A DNA stretch of 64,000 nt. Source: Prevotellaceae bacterium. GTDB lineage: Bacteria > Bacteroidota > Bacteroidia > Bacteroidales > Bacteroidaceae. The notes under the pieces were generated by a model. That model saw nothing but the letters and a program-made list of their open reading frames with translations. It was not told where the DNA came from and ran no database searches. Position 1 is the stretch's first letter, and the number at the start of each line of letters is the position of its first letter. Shown piece after piece: positions 33,103 through 42,286 of this stretch. The translations under genes were made by a program, and so were the position numbers. The stretch covers positions 1 through 64,000 of the forward strand of contig JAQYET010000094.1 in the NCBI GenBank assembly GCA_028723525.1, read 5' to 3'.

Positions 33103-33873
33103 ATGATGGAAAAGGCAGACGAATTGATTGAGGCTCTTCGCAGCAAATCTGACGATAAGCAACGCCGAATATTGGCAAGATTTTTCAAGACCGGCAAAGG
33201 TGAGTACGGCGAAGGAGACAAGTTTTTCGGAGTGAGAGTGCCACAAGTGCGCTCCATAGTGGCAGAATATAAAGAAATCGGGCTTGATGAGATAGCCGGA
33301 CTGTTGCAATCTGAATGGCATGAAGTACGCCTTTGCGGACTGCTTATGCTCGTGTCACGATTCGGAAAACTATGCACAAAAAGATTTATAGACGACGAAG
33401 AGGCTATCAAAGAGCGTGACAAAATAGCGGAGTTCTACATCGATAATGCCGAGAGAATCAATAATTGGGATCTCGTGGACTTGTCTGCGCCAAAGATTCT
33501 TGGATATTGGCTGATGACACCTTCGCGCTATTCGGAAAAAGAAAAGATAATGGCACTTGACCGTCTTGCCAATAGCGGGAACCTATGGAAAGAGCGCATA
33601 TCAATGATTTGTACGTGGGGAGCACTGCAAAAGGGAAACCCTGCTTTCACTCTACGGTATGCAGAGCGACACCTACGACATAGTCACGACCTGATGCATA
33701 AAGCCGTAGGATGGATGCTTAGGGAAATGGGGAAACGGGTAAGTATCGAACTGCTGCGCTCATTCCTTTCTGAACATGCTGCCGAAATGCCACGAACAGC
33801 ACTGCGATACGCCATAGAAAAGATGAGCGAAGAGGAGCGAAAACATTGGTTGAGCGTGAAAAATAAACAGTAA
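33103..33873 (+). CDS. DNA alkylation repair protein, AlkD family
   Basis: 256 residues (the second Met at 33106 is an equal choice). All-helical HEAT-like repeats with the AlkD pattern: RARFF..GEGDKFFGVRVPQVR, SEWHEVRLCGLLMLV, INNWDLVDLSAPKILGYWL with the conserved Trp-Asp pair, and HDLMHKAVGWMLREMGKR. AlkD removes N3- and N7-alkylated purines without base flipping. A second, shorter AlkD-like gene is at 57452-58060. It is 58 bases after rprY-like gene. Confidence 0.88.
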   Translation: MMEKADELIEALRSKSDDKQRRILARFFKTGKGEYGEGDKFFGVRVPQVRSIVAEYKEIGLDEIAGLLQSEWHEVRLCGLLMLVSRFGKLCTKRFIDDEEAIKERDKIAEFYIDNAERINNWDLVDLSAPKILGYWLMTPSRYSEKEKIMALDRLANSGNLWKERISMICTWGALQKGNPAFTLRYAERHLRHSHDLMHKAVGWMLREMGKRVSIELLRSFLSEHAAEMPRTALRYAIEKMSEEERKHWLSVKNKQ

Positions 33874-33944
33874 GCAACACCGTATTATCAAGATATTGCA
33901 AAGTGTGGCAATGACAGTTATGAATAAGAAAAACAGAAAACACC

Positions 33945-33975
33945 TTTGCCGTTAAAGGAAAAAAATGTAACTTCG
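33945..33975 (+). promoter_or_regulatory. Promoter of the Mrp-family gene
   Basis: TTTG (33945-33948), 19-base spacer, TAACTTCG (33968-33975, one mismatch to TAnnTTTG), 28 bases before the ATG at 34004. Confidence 0.5.
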
Positions 33976-34003
33976 CAGAAAATTATTAAAACAAAGCAAC
34001 GAA

Positions 34004-35101
34004 ATGAACTTATATCCGAAACTTATAATGGATGCACTGGCTACGGTAATGTATCCGGGCACAAAGAAAAATATAGTTGACAGCAATATGGTTGCCGACC
34101 AACCTGTCATTGAAGGAATGAAAGTGAAGGTGGTAATAGAGTTTCCGAGAGAAACCGACCCGTTCCTGAAATCAACCGTAAAGGCAGCAGAGGCAGCCAT
34201 ACACTACCATGTATCGAAAGACGTGGAGGTGGAAATCGTGACAGAGTTTAAATCGAAGCCTCGTCCCGAAGTCGGCAAGATGCTGCCCGGAGTGAAGAAT
34301 ATAGTGGCAGTGAGTAGCGGTAAGGGCGGCGTCGGTAAGAGCACCGTATCTGCCAACCTTGCCATTGCTTTGGCGCGTCTCGGTTATAAGGTCGGACTGC
34401 TTGATGCCGACATCTTCGGTCCAAGCATGCCTAAGATGTTTGATGTGGAGGATGCACGCCCCTACTCCGTTAACGTTGACGGGCGCGACCTGATAGCCCC
34501 AATCGAACAGTATGGTGTTAAACTTCTGTCTATAGGATTTTTTGTCAATCCCGATACAGCAACGCTGTGGCGTGGAGGAATGGCATCTAACGCATTGAAA
34601 CAACTGATAGGCGATGCAGATTGGGGCGAACTCGACTATTTGGTAATAGACACTCCGCCGGGAACGAGCGATATTCATCTTACACTTTTGCAAACTCTTG
34701 CCATAACCGGAGCAGTGATTGTATCGACGCCTCAGCAGGTTGCGCTCGCCGATGCACGCAAGGGTGTTGACATGTATCGCAATGATAAGGTGAACGTTCC
34801 TATACTCGGACTTGTTGAGAACATGGCATGGTTCACCCCGAAAGAGCTCCCTGAGAACAAATACTACATCTTCGGAAAGGAAGGTTGCAAACAACTTGCA
34901 TCGGAACTCGGAGTGCCATTGTTGGCACAGATACCCATTGTGCAAGGCATTTGCGAAAGTGGCGATGGCGGGAAGCCTGCAGCATTGTCATCGGAAACTA
35001 TGGCAGGGCTGTCATTCATCAACCTTGCGCAGTCTGTTGTCACCGTTGTCAATCGCCGCAATAAGGAGCAACCGCCAACAGAAATAGTAAGAACAAACTA
35101 A
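34004..35101 (+). CDS. mrp: Mrp/NBP35 (ApbC) family iron-sulfur cluster carrier P-loop ATPase
   Basis: 365 residues. An N-terminal MIP18/DUF59-like domain (about 1-85) precedes the Mrp ATPase with the deviant Walker A SSGKGGVGKSTVSANLA (about 104-120), LLDADIFGPSMPKMF, and DYLVIDTPPGTSDIHLTL. The family loads 4Fe-4S clusters onto apo-proteins. The CxxC near the C-terminus seen in many Mrp proteins is not evident here, as in some Bacteroidetes forms; a single Cys remains in GKEGCKQLA. Cytosolic. It is upstream of dxs, whose product is followed in the pathway by Fe-S enzymes IspG/IspH, though a link is only inference. Confidence 0.9.
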   Translation: MNLYPKLIMDALATVMYPGTKKNIVDSNMVADQPVIEGMKVKVVIEFPRETDPFLKSTVKAAEAAIHYHVSKDVEVEIVTEFKSKPRPEVGKMLPGVKNIVAVSSGKGGVGKSTVSANLAIALARLGYKVGLLDADIFGPSMPKMFDVEDARPYSVNVDGRDLIAPIEQYGVKLLSIGFFVNPDTATLWRGGMASNALKQLIGDADWGELDYLVIDTPPGTSDIHLTLLQTLAITGAVIVSTPQQVALADARKGVDMYRNDKVNVPILGLVENMAWFTPKELPENKYYIFGKEGCKQLASELGVPLLAQIPIVQGICESGDGGKPAALSSETMAGLSFINLAQSVVTVVNRRNKEQPPTEIVRTN

Positions 35102-35136
35102 TGTCTGTTAATGATGCTCTGATTGAAAAAAAATAT

Positions 35137-35144
35137 TAACTTTG
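35137..35144 (+). promoter_or_regulatory. -7 element upstream of dxs
   Basis: TAACTTTG, about 118 bases before the dxs TTG start. The implied leader contains a 10-codon open frame (ATG at 35149 to TAA at 35181). Confidence 0.5.
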
Positions 35145-35261
35145 CAGAATGGGCTGCTTGCCGCTGGCATATAACAAGTAAGTTGGTGTGCTACGTGAGA
35201 GTTGAAAAGGCAAACACAAAGGATATAATTAACTTCTAACGTTTAATTTTTACCTTTAATA

Positions 35262-35780
35262 TTGAAAGATGTGGAACAGGACGGATATAAGTTACTTACA
35301 AAGATAAACAGTGCGGAAGACCTGCGCAAGTTGAGTATCGACCAGTTGCCGTTGCTCTGTAGCGAACTGCGTCGTGACATAGTGAACGAACTGTCGGTAA
35401 ATCCGGGGCATTTAGCCTCAAGTCTTGGTGCAGTAGAGATCACCGTAGCCCTTCATTACGTGATGAATACACCCGATGATAGGATTGTATGGGACGTCGG
35501 ACATCAGGCTTACGGACATAAGATATTGACCGGTAGGCGCGATGTGTTCTGCACAAACAGGAAATTTGGAGGCATACGCCCTTTCCCGTCACCGGAAGAG
35601 AGCGAATACGACACCTTCGCATGCGGGCACGCTTCTAACAGTATATCGGCTGCATTGGGAATGGCTGTGGCTGCTGAAAAGTTGAGCGATGAGAGAGAAG
35701 CGTGTAGCGAAGGCTATAAGGAATGTTCAACCCTCAACTCCCCATGCGAGGTCAAGGCGCGTGGTGGCAGTAATCGGTGA
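35262..35780 (+). CDS. dxs: 1-deoxy-D-xylulose-5-phosphate synthase, N-terminal part (frameshifted)
   Basis: 172 residues from a TTG start; no in-frame ATG lies between this TTG and the upstream stop at 35244. It begins the thiamine-diphosphate enzyme that condenses pyruvate and glyceraldehyde-3-phosphate in isoprenoid synthesis. Normal Dxs sequence ([49 protein letters not shown]) runs to about residue 143, then the frame turns to unrelated sequence and stops at 35780. The rest continues in the +1 frame. Between the two good parts there are about 20 residues more than in normal Dxs, so an insertion of roughly 60-70 bases not divisible by three is possible. Confidence 0.85.
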   Translation: MKDVEQDGYKLLTKINSAEDLRKLSIDQLPLLCSELRRDIVNELSVNPGHLASSLGAVEITVALHYVMNTPDDRIVWDVGHQAYGHKILTGRRDVFCTNRKFGGIRPFPSPEESEYDTFACGHASNSISAALGMAVAAEKLSDEREACSEGYKECSTLNSPCEVKARGGSNR

Positions 35781-37215
35781 TGGCGCGATGAGCGGAGGGT
35801 TGGCATACGAAGGTTTGAACAACGTTTCAAGTTCACCAAACAATCTTCTCATCATACTGAATGACAACGATATGTCTATTGACAGGTCTGTCGGAGGTAT
35901 GAAACAGTTGTTGCTTGAATTGAATACAGGTGCGACTTATAACCGCTGGAGATACAAGGCTTCGAACTGGTTGAAAGGCAATGGATATCTGAAAGACGAC
36001 CGCAGGAAAAGACTTATACGTCTCAGTAATGCCGCAAAGGGTGCTATCAGTGGACAGCAGAACATTTTCGAGGGCATGAACATAAGATATTTCGGTCCGT
36101 TCGATGGGCACAACGTGAAAGAGATTGTTCGCATCCTGCGACAATTAAAGGACATGGAAGGTCCGAAACTTCTCCATCTTCATACCACTAAAGGATATGG
36201 ATATAAGCCCGCAGAACAACAAGCCACGATATGGCACGCACCCGGAAAGTTCAATCCAGACACCGGCGAGAGACAGGAAACCGAAACAAGCAACCTGCCA
36301 CCGAAGTTTCAGGATGTGTTCGGAGAGACTTTAGTGGAGCTTGCAAAGCAAAATCCGCGCATCGTGGGAGTTACGCCTGCCATGCCAAGCGGCTGTTCAA
36401 TGAATATAATGATGAAAGAAATGCCCGACCGGGCATTCGATGTTGGTATAGCCGAAGGACATGCCGTGACTTTCTCCGGAGGAATGGCAAAAGACGGATT
36501 GCTGCCTTTCTGCAACATATATAGTGCGTTCTCACAACGCGCTTACGACAATATCATACACGATGTGGCACTGCTCAATCTGCCCGTAGTGTTGTGTTTT
36601 GACCGCGCAGGACTTGTTGGAGAGGACGGTCCGACCCATCACGGTGCTTTTGATATCGCCGCACTACGCCCTGTTCCGAACCTTACGCTTGCCGCACCAA
36701 TGGACGAACCCGAGTTGCGACGCATGATGTTCACTGCACAGTTGCCTGAGAAAGGTCCGTTTGTAATACGTTATCCGCGTGGTAGAGGGTCGGTTGTTGA
36801 TTGGCGTTGCCCATTAGAGGAAATTCCGGTTGGTAAAGGACGTAAGTTGCGCGACGGCGAAGATGTTGCCGTTTTGAGTTATGGTCCGCTCGGAGTTGCC
36901 GTGAGGGAAGTATTAAACGATGAAGGTTCGTTGAGCGTTGCCCATTACGACATGCGCTTCGTGAAGCCTATTGACGAGGAGATACTTGATGAAGTGGGGC
37001 GCAAATTCAAGCGTATTGTTACCATTGAAGACGGTTCACGCGAAGGCGGCTTCGGCTCTGCCGTGCTTGAATGGATGGCAGACCACGGATACGCTCCGCA
37101 CATAACGCGTCTCGGATTGCCAAATTCGTTCATCGAGCATGGCTCTGTACCGGAACTGCAACGTGTTGCCGGTATTGATGCTGAGAGCATAAGAAAAGCC
37201 ATTTTGGGGACTTGA
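35689..37215 (+). CDS. dxs: Dxs, remaining part in the +1 frame
   Basis: 508 residues; true Dxs homology starts around residue 25 with [23 protein letters not shown], which includes the TPP/Mg-binding GDGAMS. It continues through the glyoxylate-loop region [17 protein letters not shown], the transketolase-like second domain with [18 protein letters not shown] and the C-terminal domain ([16 protein letters not shown]). The first 24 residues are probably not native. Dxs is essential for the MEP pathway, so the break may be a sequence error, programmed shift or a true lesion. Confidence 0.85.
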   Translation: MREKRVAKAIRNVQPSTPHARSRRVVAVIGDGAMSGGLAYEGLNNVSSSPNNLLIILNDNDMSIDRSVGGMKQLLLELNTGATYNRWRYKASNWLKGNGYLKDDRRKRLIRLSNAAKGAISGQQNIFEGMNIRYFGPFDGHNVKEIVRILRQLKDMEGPKLLHLHTTKGYGYKPAEQQATIWHAPGKFNPDTGERQETETSNLPPKFQDVFGETLVELAKQNPRIVGVTPAMPSGCSMNIMMKEMPDRAFDVGIAEGHAVTFSGGMAKDGLLPFCNIYSAFSQRAYDNIIHDVALLNLPVVLCFDRAGLVGEDGPTHHGAFDIAALRPVPNLTLAAPMDEPELRRMMFTAQLPEKGPFVIRYPRGRGSVVDWRCPLEEIPVGKGRKLRDGEDVAVLSYGPLGVAVREVLNDEGSLSVAHYDMRFVKPIDEEILDEVGRKFKRIVTIEDGSREGGFGSAVLEWMADHGYAPHITRLGLPNSFIEHGSVPELQRVAGIDAESIRKAILGT

Positions 37216-37269
37216 TAACCGTCAATAGACTGTTTCTTGTCCGATAACAGAAAAACTCATTCATACAAT

Positions 37270-38622
37270 ATGAAGATTATCATAGCAGGTGCATACGCCA
37301 TAGGAACACATTTGGCAAAACTATTGTCGCGCAGTAATCACGATACTGTGCTTATAGACGAGAACGAAGCTCGTCTTGCCGACATAAGCGGTGATTATGA
37401 CTTGATGACCTATCTTGCATCTCCTGCAAGTTTCAAAACCTTGAAAGAGATCGGAGCGAACAGTGCCGACCTGTTCATTGCGGTAACACCCGACCAACAT
37501 CTGAACATGACAAGCTGCATAATGGCTCATTCGATGGGTGCCAAAAAGACCGTTGCAAGGGTTGATGATAATGAGTTCATGGAGGAGAAAAACCTTGAGT
37601 TTTTTAAACAAATGGGCATCGACTCACTTATATATCCAGAAAACCTTGCAGCAAATGAAATATGCAATGGACTGAAGATGAGCTGGGTGAGACAACGTTG
37701 GGACGTGCATAACAGTTCGCTTGTTATGCTCGGAATAAAGATGAGAGAGTCGGCAGAGATACTCAACAAGCCCCTTAAAGAACTCTCAAAACCTGAAACT
37801 CCTTACTATGTCGTGGCAATAAAACGGGGCGAAGATACCATAATTCCACGTGGAGACGATGTCCTGAAACTGCATGATATGGTGTTTTTCATGACTAAGC
37901 GCGACACAATATCATACGTAAGGCAAATCGTAGGCAAAGAACATTACGTCGATGTTAAGAACGTAATGGTGATGGGTGGCGGCATGACAGCAGTCAGGGC
38001 AATGGCAAAGCTCCCGGAATATATGAACGCCAAGATAATAGAAATAAACGAAGAGCGTTGTGAAGAACTAAACGAACTTATTGACAACAAGCGTGTAATG
38101 GTAATCAATGGAGACGGACGCGACTTATCATTGCTTCGCGATGAAGGCATCGGCAACACTCAAGCGTTTGTGGCTTTGACAAGTAATGCAGAAACGAATA
38201 TTCTCGCCTGTCTCACGGCGAAGCGTATGGGGGTGCGCAAGACTGTGGCGATAGTAGAAAACATGGATTATGTGAGGACTGCTGAAAGTTTGGATATAGG
38301 TACTATTGTGAACAAGAAAGCACTCGCAGCAAGCCACATCTATCAGATGATGCTTGACGAAGACGTCAGTGTTAGCAACATAAAGTTCTTCACTACAGCC
38401 AATGCCGACGTTGCAGAATTTCTCGCACAGCAAGGTTCAAAGGTCACACGTAAGCGTGTGTTCGAACTCGGACTGCCAAAAGGAGTTGCCATTGGCGGAC
38501 TTGTACGCAACGGAGTCGGCAAACTGGTAAGCGGTGGCACGCAGATTGAAGCTGGCGATGTGGTGGTAGTATTCTGTCACAATATCAATATGGAAAAGAT
38601 AGAAAAGTTCTTCAAATGCTAA
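37270..38622 (+). CDS. trkA: Trk potassium uptake regulatory protein TrkA
   Basis: 450 residues with two RCK (TrkA-N plus TrkA-C) units. N-terminal Rossmann GAYAIGTHLAKLLS (about 6-19) is an altered GxGxxG; the second repeat has VMGGGMTAVRAMAKL (about 237-251). Peripheral membrane protein that gates TrkH in response to NAD(H)/ATP. I chose ATG 37270 because residues before it (from TTG 37237) are unconserved. It overlaps trkH by 7 bases. Confidence 0.93.
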   Translation: MKIIIAGAYAIGTHLAKLLSRSNHDTVLIDENEARLADISGDYDLMTYLASPASFKTLKEIGANSADLFIAVTPDQHLNMTSCIMAHSMGAKKTVARVDDNEFMEEKNLEFFKQMGIDSLIYPENLAANEICNGLKMSWVRQRWDVHNSSLVMLGIKMRESAEILNKPLKELSKPETPYYVVAIKRGEDTIIPRGDDVLKLHDMVFFMTKRDTISYVRQIVGKEHYVDVKNVMVMGGGMTAVRAMAKLPEYMNAKIIEINEERCEELNELIDNKRVMVINGDGRDLSLLRDEGIGNTQAFVALTSNAETNILACLTAKRMGVRKTVAIVENMDYVRTAESLDIGTIVNKKALAASHIYQMMLDEDVSVSNIKFFTTANADVAEFLAQQGSKVTRKRVFELGLPKGVAIGGLVRNGVGKLVSGGTQIEAGDVVVVFCHNINMEKIEKFFKC

Positions 38623-40073
38623 ATCTGAAGATTATATATAAAATCATCGGGCAACTGCTTTATATTGAGGCGTTCATGATGGTAACATGTATTGTAATGA
38701 CATGTTACTATGGCGAGGATGACTTTATGGGTTTCATATTCTCCACAATAACAACAGTAGTTGCCGCACTCGTATTCCGTTATCTCGGAAAGAATGCCAA
38801 GAACAGTCTCGGCAGGCGCGAGGCTTACCTTTTGGTTACGGCAGTATGGTTAGTATTCAGTTTCTTCGGTGCCCTGCCCTTCTACATAACCGGTTATCTC
38901 CCCCACTTCACCGATGCCTATTTTGAAACCATGTCCGGCTTTACCACAACCGGTGCGAGCGTAATAGAAAGCGTTGAGCGACTGCCACACGCATTGAAAT
39001 TCTGGCGTTCACTGACACATTGGATTGGCGGACTCGGAATTGTTTTCTTTACCATAGCCATAATTCCGTCGCTCGTAGGGGGTAATATGAGAGTGTTCTC
39101 TGCCGAAGCTACCGGACCGATACGTGCCAAGATGCACCCACGTCTGAAGACCACCGCCAAATGGATTTGGAGCATATATGGTGTACTTACAATAGCATGT
39201 GCCGGCTGTTTCTTTATAGCAGGAATGAACGTTTTCGACAGCGTTAACTATTCTATGGCAATAACAGCCACAGGAGGTTTTGCCACGCACGACGCATCTG
39301 CCGGTTATTTCCACTCCGCAGCGATAGATTACACCGCCATAGCGTTCATGTTTCTCTCCGGGATTAGTTTCACTCTGCTCTATGCCTTGTTCTTCAAGGG
39401 AAAGGTGAAATCATTCTTCAAAAACTCCGAATTGCGGCTTTATATATCGTTGGTGGTAATAGCTACGGCGGCGATTATGTATTTTTTGCTGCGCTCCACA
39501 GACTATAGTTTCCACGATGCCTTCCGCAAATCGCTTTTTCAGGTGGTATCATTCATAACCACGACGGGAGTCTTCAACGACGATGCCGGCAAGTGGCCGC
39601 ACATCACGTGGGTTATTCTCAGTGTCTGCATGTTCTTCGGAGGTTGTGCGGGAAGCACGAGCGGAGGCTTCAAATGTGTGCGTGGTGTGATTGTACTGAA
39701 GGTTCTACTCAACGAACTGAAGCACGTCCTGCATCCCCATGCAATACTTCCCGTCAGGGTGAACGACCGCATTATTCCATACGGAGCACAAGTATCGGTG
39801 CTCATTTTCCTCGTACTTTATGTGATGTTGTGTCTCCTCTCTTATTTTATAATGATATTATCGGGGGTAGATAGCACAAATTCCATAACCATTGCGCTGA
39901 GTTGTGCCAGCAACGTCGGTCCGACACTGGGACTTGAAATTGGTCCCACGATGTCATGGACAATTCTGCCCGATATAGTGAAATGGATTCTTTCTATACT
40001 AATGCTTATTGGACGTCTTGAGATAATAACCGTTGTTGTGCTGTTTACATCTTCATTCTGGAAAGACAATTAA
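38616..40073 (+). CDS. trkH: Trk potassium uptake protein TrkH
   Basis: 485 residues with about ten membrane helices and four pore loops. The selectivity-filter segments are visible: TTTGASV (about 110), TATGGFATHDA (about 218), TTTGVFNDD (about 312) and SNVGPTLGLE (about 430). It is the K+ channel-like subunit in the inner membrane. Starts inside the end of trkA, so translationally coupled. Confidence 0.93.
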   Translation: MLNLKIIYKIIGQLLYIEAFMMVTCIVMTCYYGEDDFMGFIFSTITTVVAALVFRYLGKNAKNSLGRREAYLLVTAVWLVFSFFGALPFYITGYLPHFTDAYFETMSGFTTTGASVIESVERLPHALKFWRSLTHWIGGLGIVFFTIAIIPSLVGGNMRVFSAEATGPIRAKMHPRLKTTAKWIWSIYGVLTIACAGCFFIAGMNVFDSVNYSMAITATGGFATHDASAGYFHSAAIDYTAIAFMFLSGISFTLLYALFFKGKVKSFFKNSELRLYISLVVIATAAIMYFLLRSTDYSFHDAFRKSLFQVVSFITTTGVFNDDAGKWPHITWVILSVCMFFGGCAGSTSGGFKCVRGVIVLKVLLNELKHVLHPHAILPVRVNDRIIPYGAQVSVLIFLVLYVMLCLLSYFIMILSGVDSTNSITIALSCASNVGPTLGLEIGPTMSWTILPDIVKWILSILMLIGRLEIITVVVLFTSSFWKDN

Positions 40074-40084
40074 GTGATATTGAT

Positions 40085-41044
40085 ATGCAAATACTGAAAT
40101 TTGAGCCCCTGTTAAAGCAGACTTTATGGGGAGGAAACAAAATTTTACCTTTCAAGAACATCAATTCCAACCTGCAGAATGTTGGTGAGAGTTGGGAGAT
40201 TTCTGGAGTGAAAGACAACGAAACCGTGGTGAGTGAAGGGACTATGAAGGGACTAAAACTCAACGAGGTGGTGGCAGAAATGAGAGAAAAACTTATGGGA
40301 CGCGAGAACTACGAGCGTTTCGGCGACGAGTTCCCTCTGCTTATCAAGTTCATTGATGCTCGTCAAGACCTCTCCATTCAGGTGCACCCTAATGATGAGA
40401 CAGCGCGCAGACAGGGGAAGAAACGAGGCAAAACAGAGATGTGGTACTTCATGTCGTCAGAACCGGAAGCAAAGATATTCTGCGGACTGAAGGAAAAAAT
40501 TTCGCCGGATAAATACCGTGAAATGGTTGAGACCGATACGATATGCGATGCACTTGCTCAATATAATGTAGGTGAGGACAACGTCTTCTTCCTACCCTCC
40601 GGCAGAATACACGCCATACGTTCAGGGTGTTTCCTCGCCGAGATACAGCAGACGAGCGATGTCACGTACAGGATATATGACTTCAAACGCAAGGATAAGG
40701 ATGGCAATTTCCGCCAACTGCACACGAAAGAGGCTGCCGAAAGCATAGACTATACCGTGGAAGATGATTATCACACACACTACGAAGCACAGAAAAACAT
40801 TGGGGTGCCGCTTGTGTCGTGCCAATATTTCTGCACGTCAGTCTATGACCTCGACGAACCGATGATACTCGATTACTCCGAGCTCGACTCTTTCGTAATA
40901 CTCATTGCACTTAAAGGCGAGGGGCAGATAATTGAGGAAGACGGTACGTTGGTGTCTTTCCGTGCAGGAGAGACGGTGCTTATACCGGCAACGACACAAA
41001 TATTGAAGGTGGAAGGAACGATAAAATTTCTCGAAACATACTGA
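40085..41044 (+). CDS. manA: Mannose-6-phosphate isomerase, class I
   Basis: 319 residues, the short class I form common in Bacteroidetes and Firmicutes. Interconverts mannose-6-phosphate and fructose-6-phosphate. The opening KQTLWGG, the zinc-site SIQVHPNDETA (about 97-107) and the second zinc region PSGRIHAIRSG are present. A cupin-like C-terminal part follows. It begins 11 bases after trkH, so probably co-transcribed, and ends at a strong terminator. Confidence 0.92.
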   Translation: MQILKFEPLLKQTLWGGNKILPFKNINSNLQNVGESWEISGVKDNETVVSEGTMKGLKLNEVVAEMREKLMGRENYERFGDEFPLLIKFIDARQDLSIQVHPNDETARRQGKKRGKTEMWYFMSSEPEAKIFCGLKEKISPDKYREMVETDTICDALAQYNVGEDNVFFLPSGRIHAIRSGCFLAEIQQTSDVTYRIYDFKRKDKDGNFRQLHTKEAAESIDYTVEDDYHTHYEAQKNIGVPLVSCQYFCTSVYDLDEPMILDYSELDSFVILIALKGEGQIIEEDGTLVSFRAGETVLIPATTQILKVEGTIKFLETY

Positions 41045-41045
41045 A

Positions 41046-41091
41046 AACAATTAAATGGCGCACAATAAAGTCTGTGCGCCATTTAATTGTT
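41046..41091. terminator. Bidirectional terminator between manA and cydB
   Basis: A perfect 19-bp stem (41046-41064 with 41073-41091; core AAATGGCGCACA / TGTGCGCCATTT) and an 8-base loop, lying between the convergent manA and cydB stops. A-rich on the left and T-containing on the right. Confidence 0.85.
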
Positions 41092-41102
41092 CATATCATT
41101 AC

Positions 41103-42245
41103 TTAATATGCTTCTCCCTCCGAAATCTCTTCTTTTGTTATCTGCTTGCGGTCGAGCGAACGCCAAGCATAGATGATATAGGCAAGAACGAAAGGAACAA
41201 GGAACGAAACATAGAACATAGTGCGCAGTGTGAACTCACTGCTTGAAGAGTTCTGTATGGTAAGCGAGCTCTGCAAATCTGCGTTAGACGGATAGTATGC
41301 CGTCCCATTCCAACCGGCTATCAGGAAGAGTACAAGCACCGTGAGCACCGTTCCGACACCGGCAAACCATATACCTTTCCTGTAGGTCTTTTTGATTACA
41401 GGCTTTATAATGCCATAGAGCACGAGAGCCACACCAATCAAGAGCACCACCGCGAGATACCACATATCTAAGAGATTGTTCAGATATTTCATCGGTTCCA
41501 TGAATATCACGCCCGTAGCAGGCTCCACGGCATATCCGTCTTTCAGGACAGTACGCACGAGGAATGCCACGAAAAGAACAAGGAAAGGCACTGCATCACC
41601 GAGCAGTTTTGCATGGCAGCGACTCTCTATCGTCTTGTCATTGATGTTGTTCATGAAATACAAGTTGCCCAGAATGCGCGAAAGGAAGAAAACTGCAAGT
41701 CCGAGAATAAGATTCCACGGGTCGAGAAGAGCGTCAAGACCATGTGAAGCGTTGGCCCAACTACTTATCACCGGCTGAATGCCGTCGGTTAAGTTCTGTT
41801 TGTCAACGAGGAAGTTAGAACCGTCGAAGAACGTTGCTACAGCACCGCCCAACAACAACGGTCCGAAAACTCCGTTGAGCACGAGAAACCACAGGAAGGT
41901 CTTTGTTCCGAGTATATTGCCAATCTTGTTCTGAAATTCGTAACTCACGGCTTGAAGCACGAAAGAGAACAGGATAAGCATCCATAGCCAGTAGGCTCCG
42001 CCGAAGCTGGTACTATAGAACAATGGGAAAGAAGCGAAGAATGCTCCGCCGAAAGTAACGAGTGTGGTGAACGTGATTTCCCATTTACGACCTGTACTGT
42101 TTATTATCATACGGCGTTCCTCCGGAGTCTTGCCGAGTGTGAACACGAGCGAGTTGCCCCCCTGAACGAACATCAGGAATACGAGCAACGCTCCAAGCAG
42201 TGATACGAGGAACCACCAATAATGTTGCAAAAATTCGTATGTCAT
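41103..42245 (-). CDS. cydB: Cytochrome bd ubiquinol oxidase subunit II
   Basis: 380 residues with eight or nine membrane helices. The start YEFLQHYWWFLVSLLGALLVFLMFVQGG and the GGAYWLWML segment fit CydB. With CydA it makes a quinol oxidase of high oxygen affinity, letting this otherwise anaerobic organism scavenge traces of oxygen. It follows cydA by 41 bases and ends at the shared terminator. Confidence 0.94.
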   Translation of the reverse strand: MTYEFLQHYWWFLVSLLGALLVFLMFVQGGNSLVFTLGKTPEERRMIINSTGRKWEITFTTLVTFGGAFFASFPLFYSTSFGGAYWLWMLILFSFVLQAVSYEFQNKIGNILGTKTFLWFLVLNGVFGPLLLGGAVATFFDGSNFLVDKQNLTDGIQPVISSWANASHGLDALLDPWNLILGLAVFFLSRILGNLYFMNNINDKTIESRCHAKLLGDAVPFLVLFVAFLVRTVLKDGYAVEPATGVIFMEPMKYLNNLLDMWYLAVVLLIGVALVLYGIIKPVIKKTYRKGIWFAGVGTVLTVLVLFLIAGWNGTAYYPSNADLQSSLTIQNSSSSEFTLRTMFYVSFLVPFVLAYIIYAWRSLDRKQITKEEISEGEAY

Positions 42246-42286
42246 ACCTTTATATTTAAAATTGAATGTTATATATTAAATAACTC

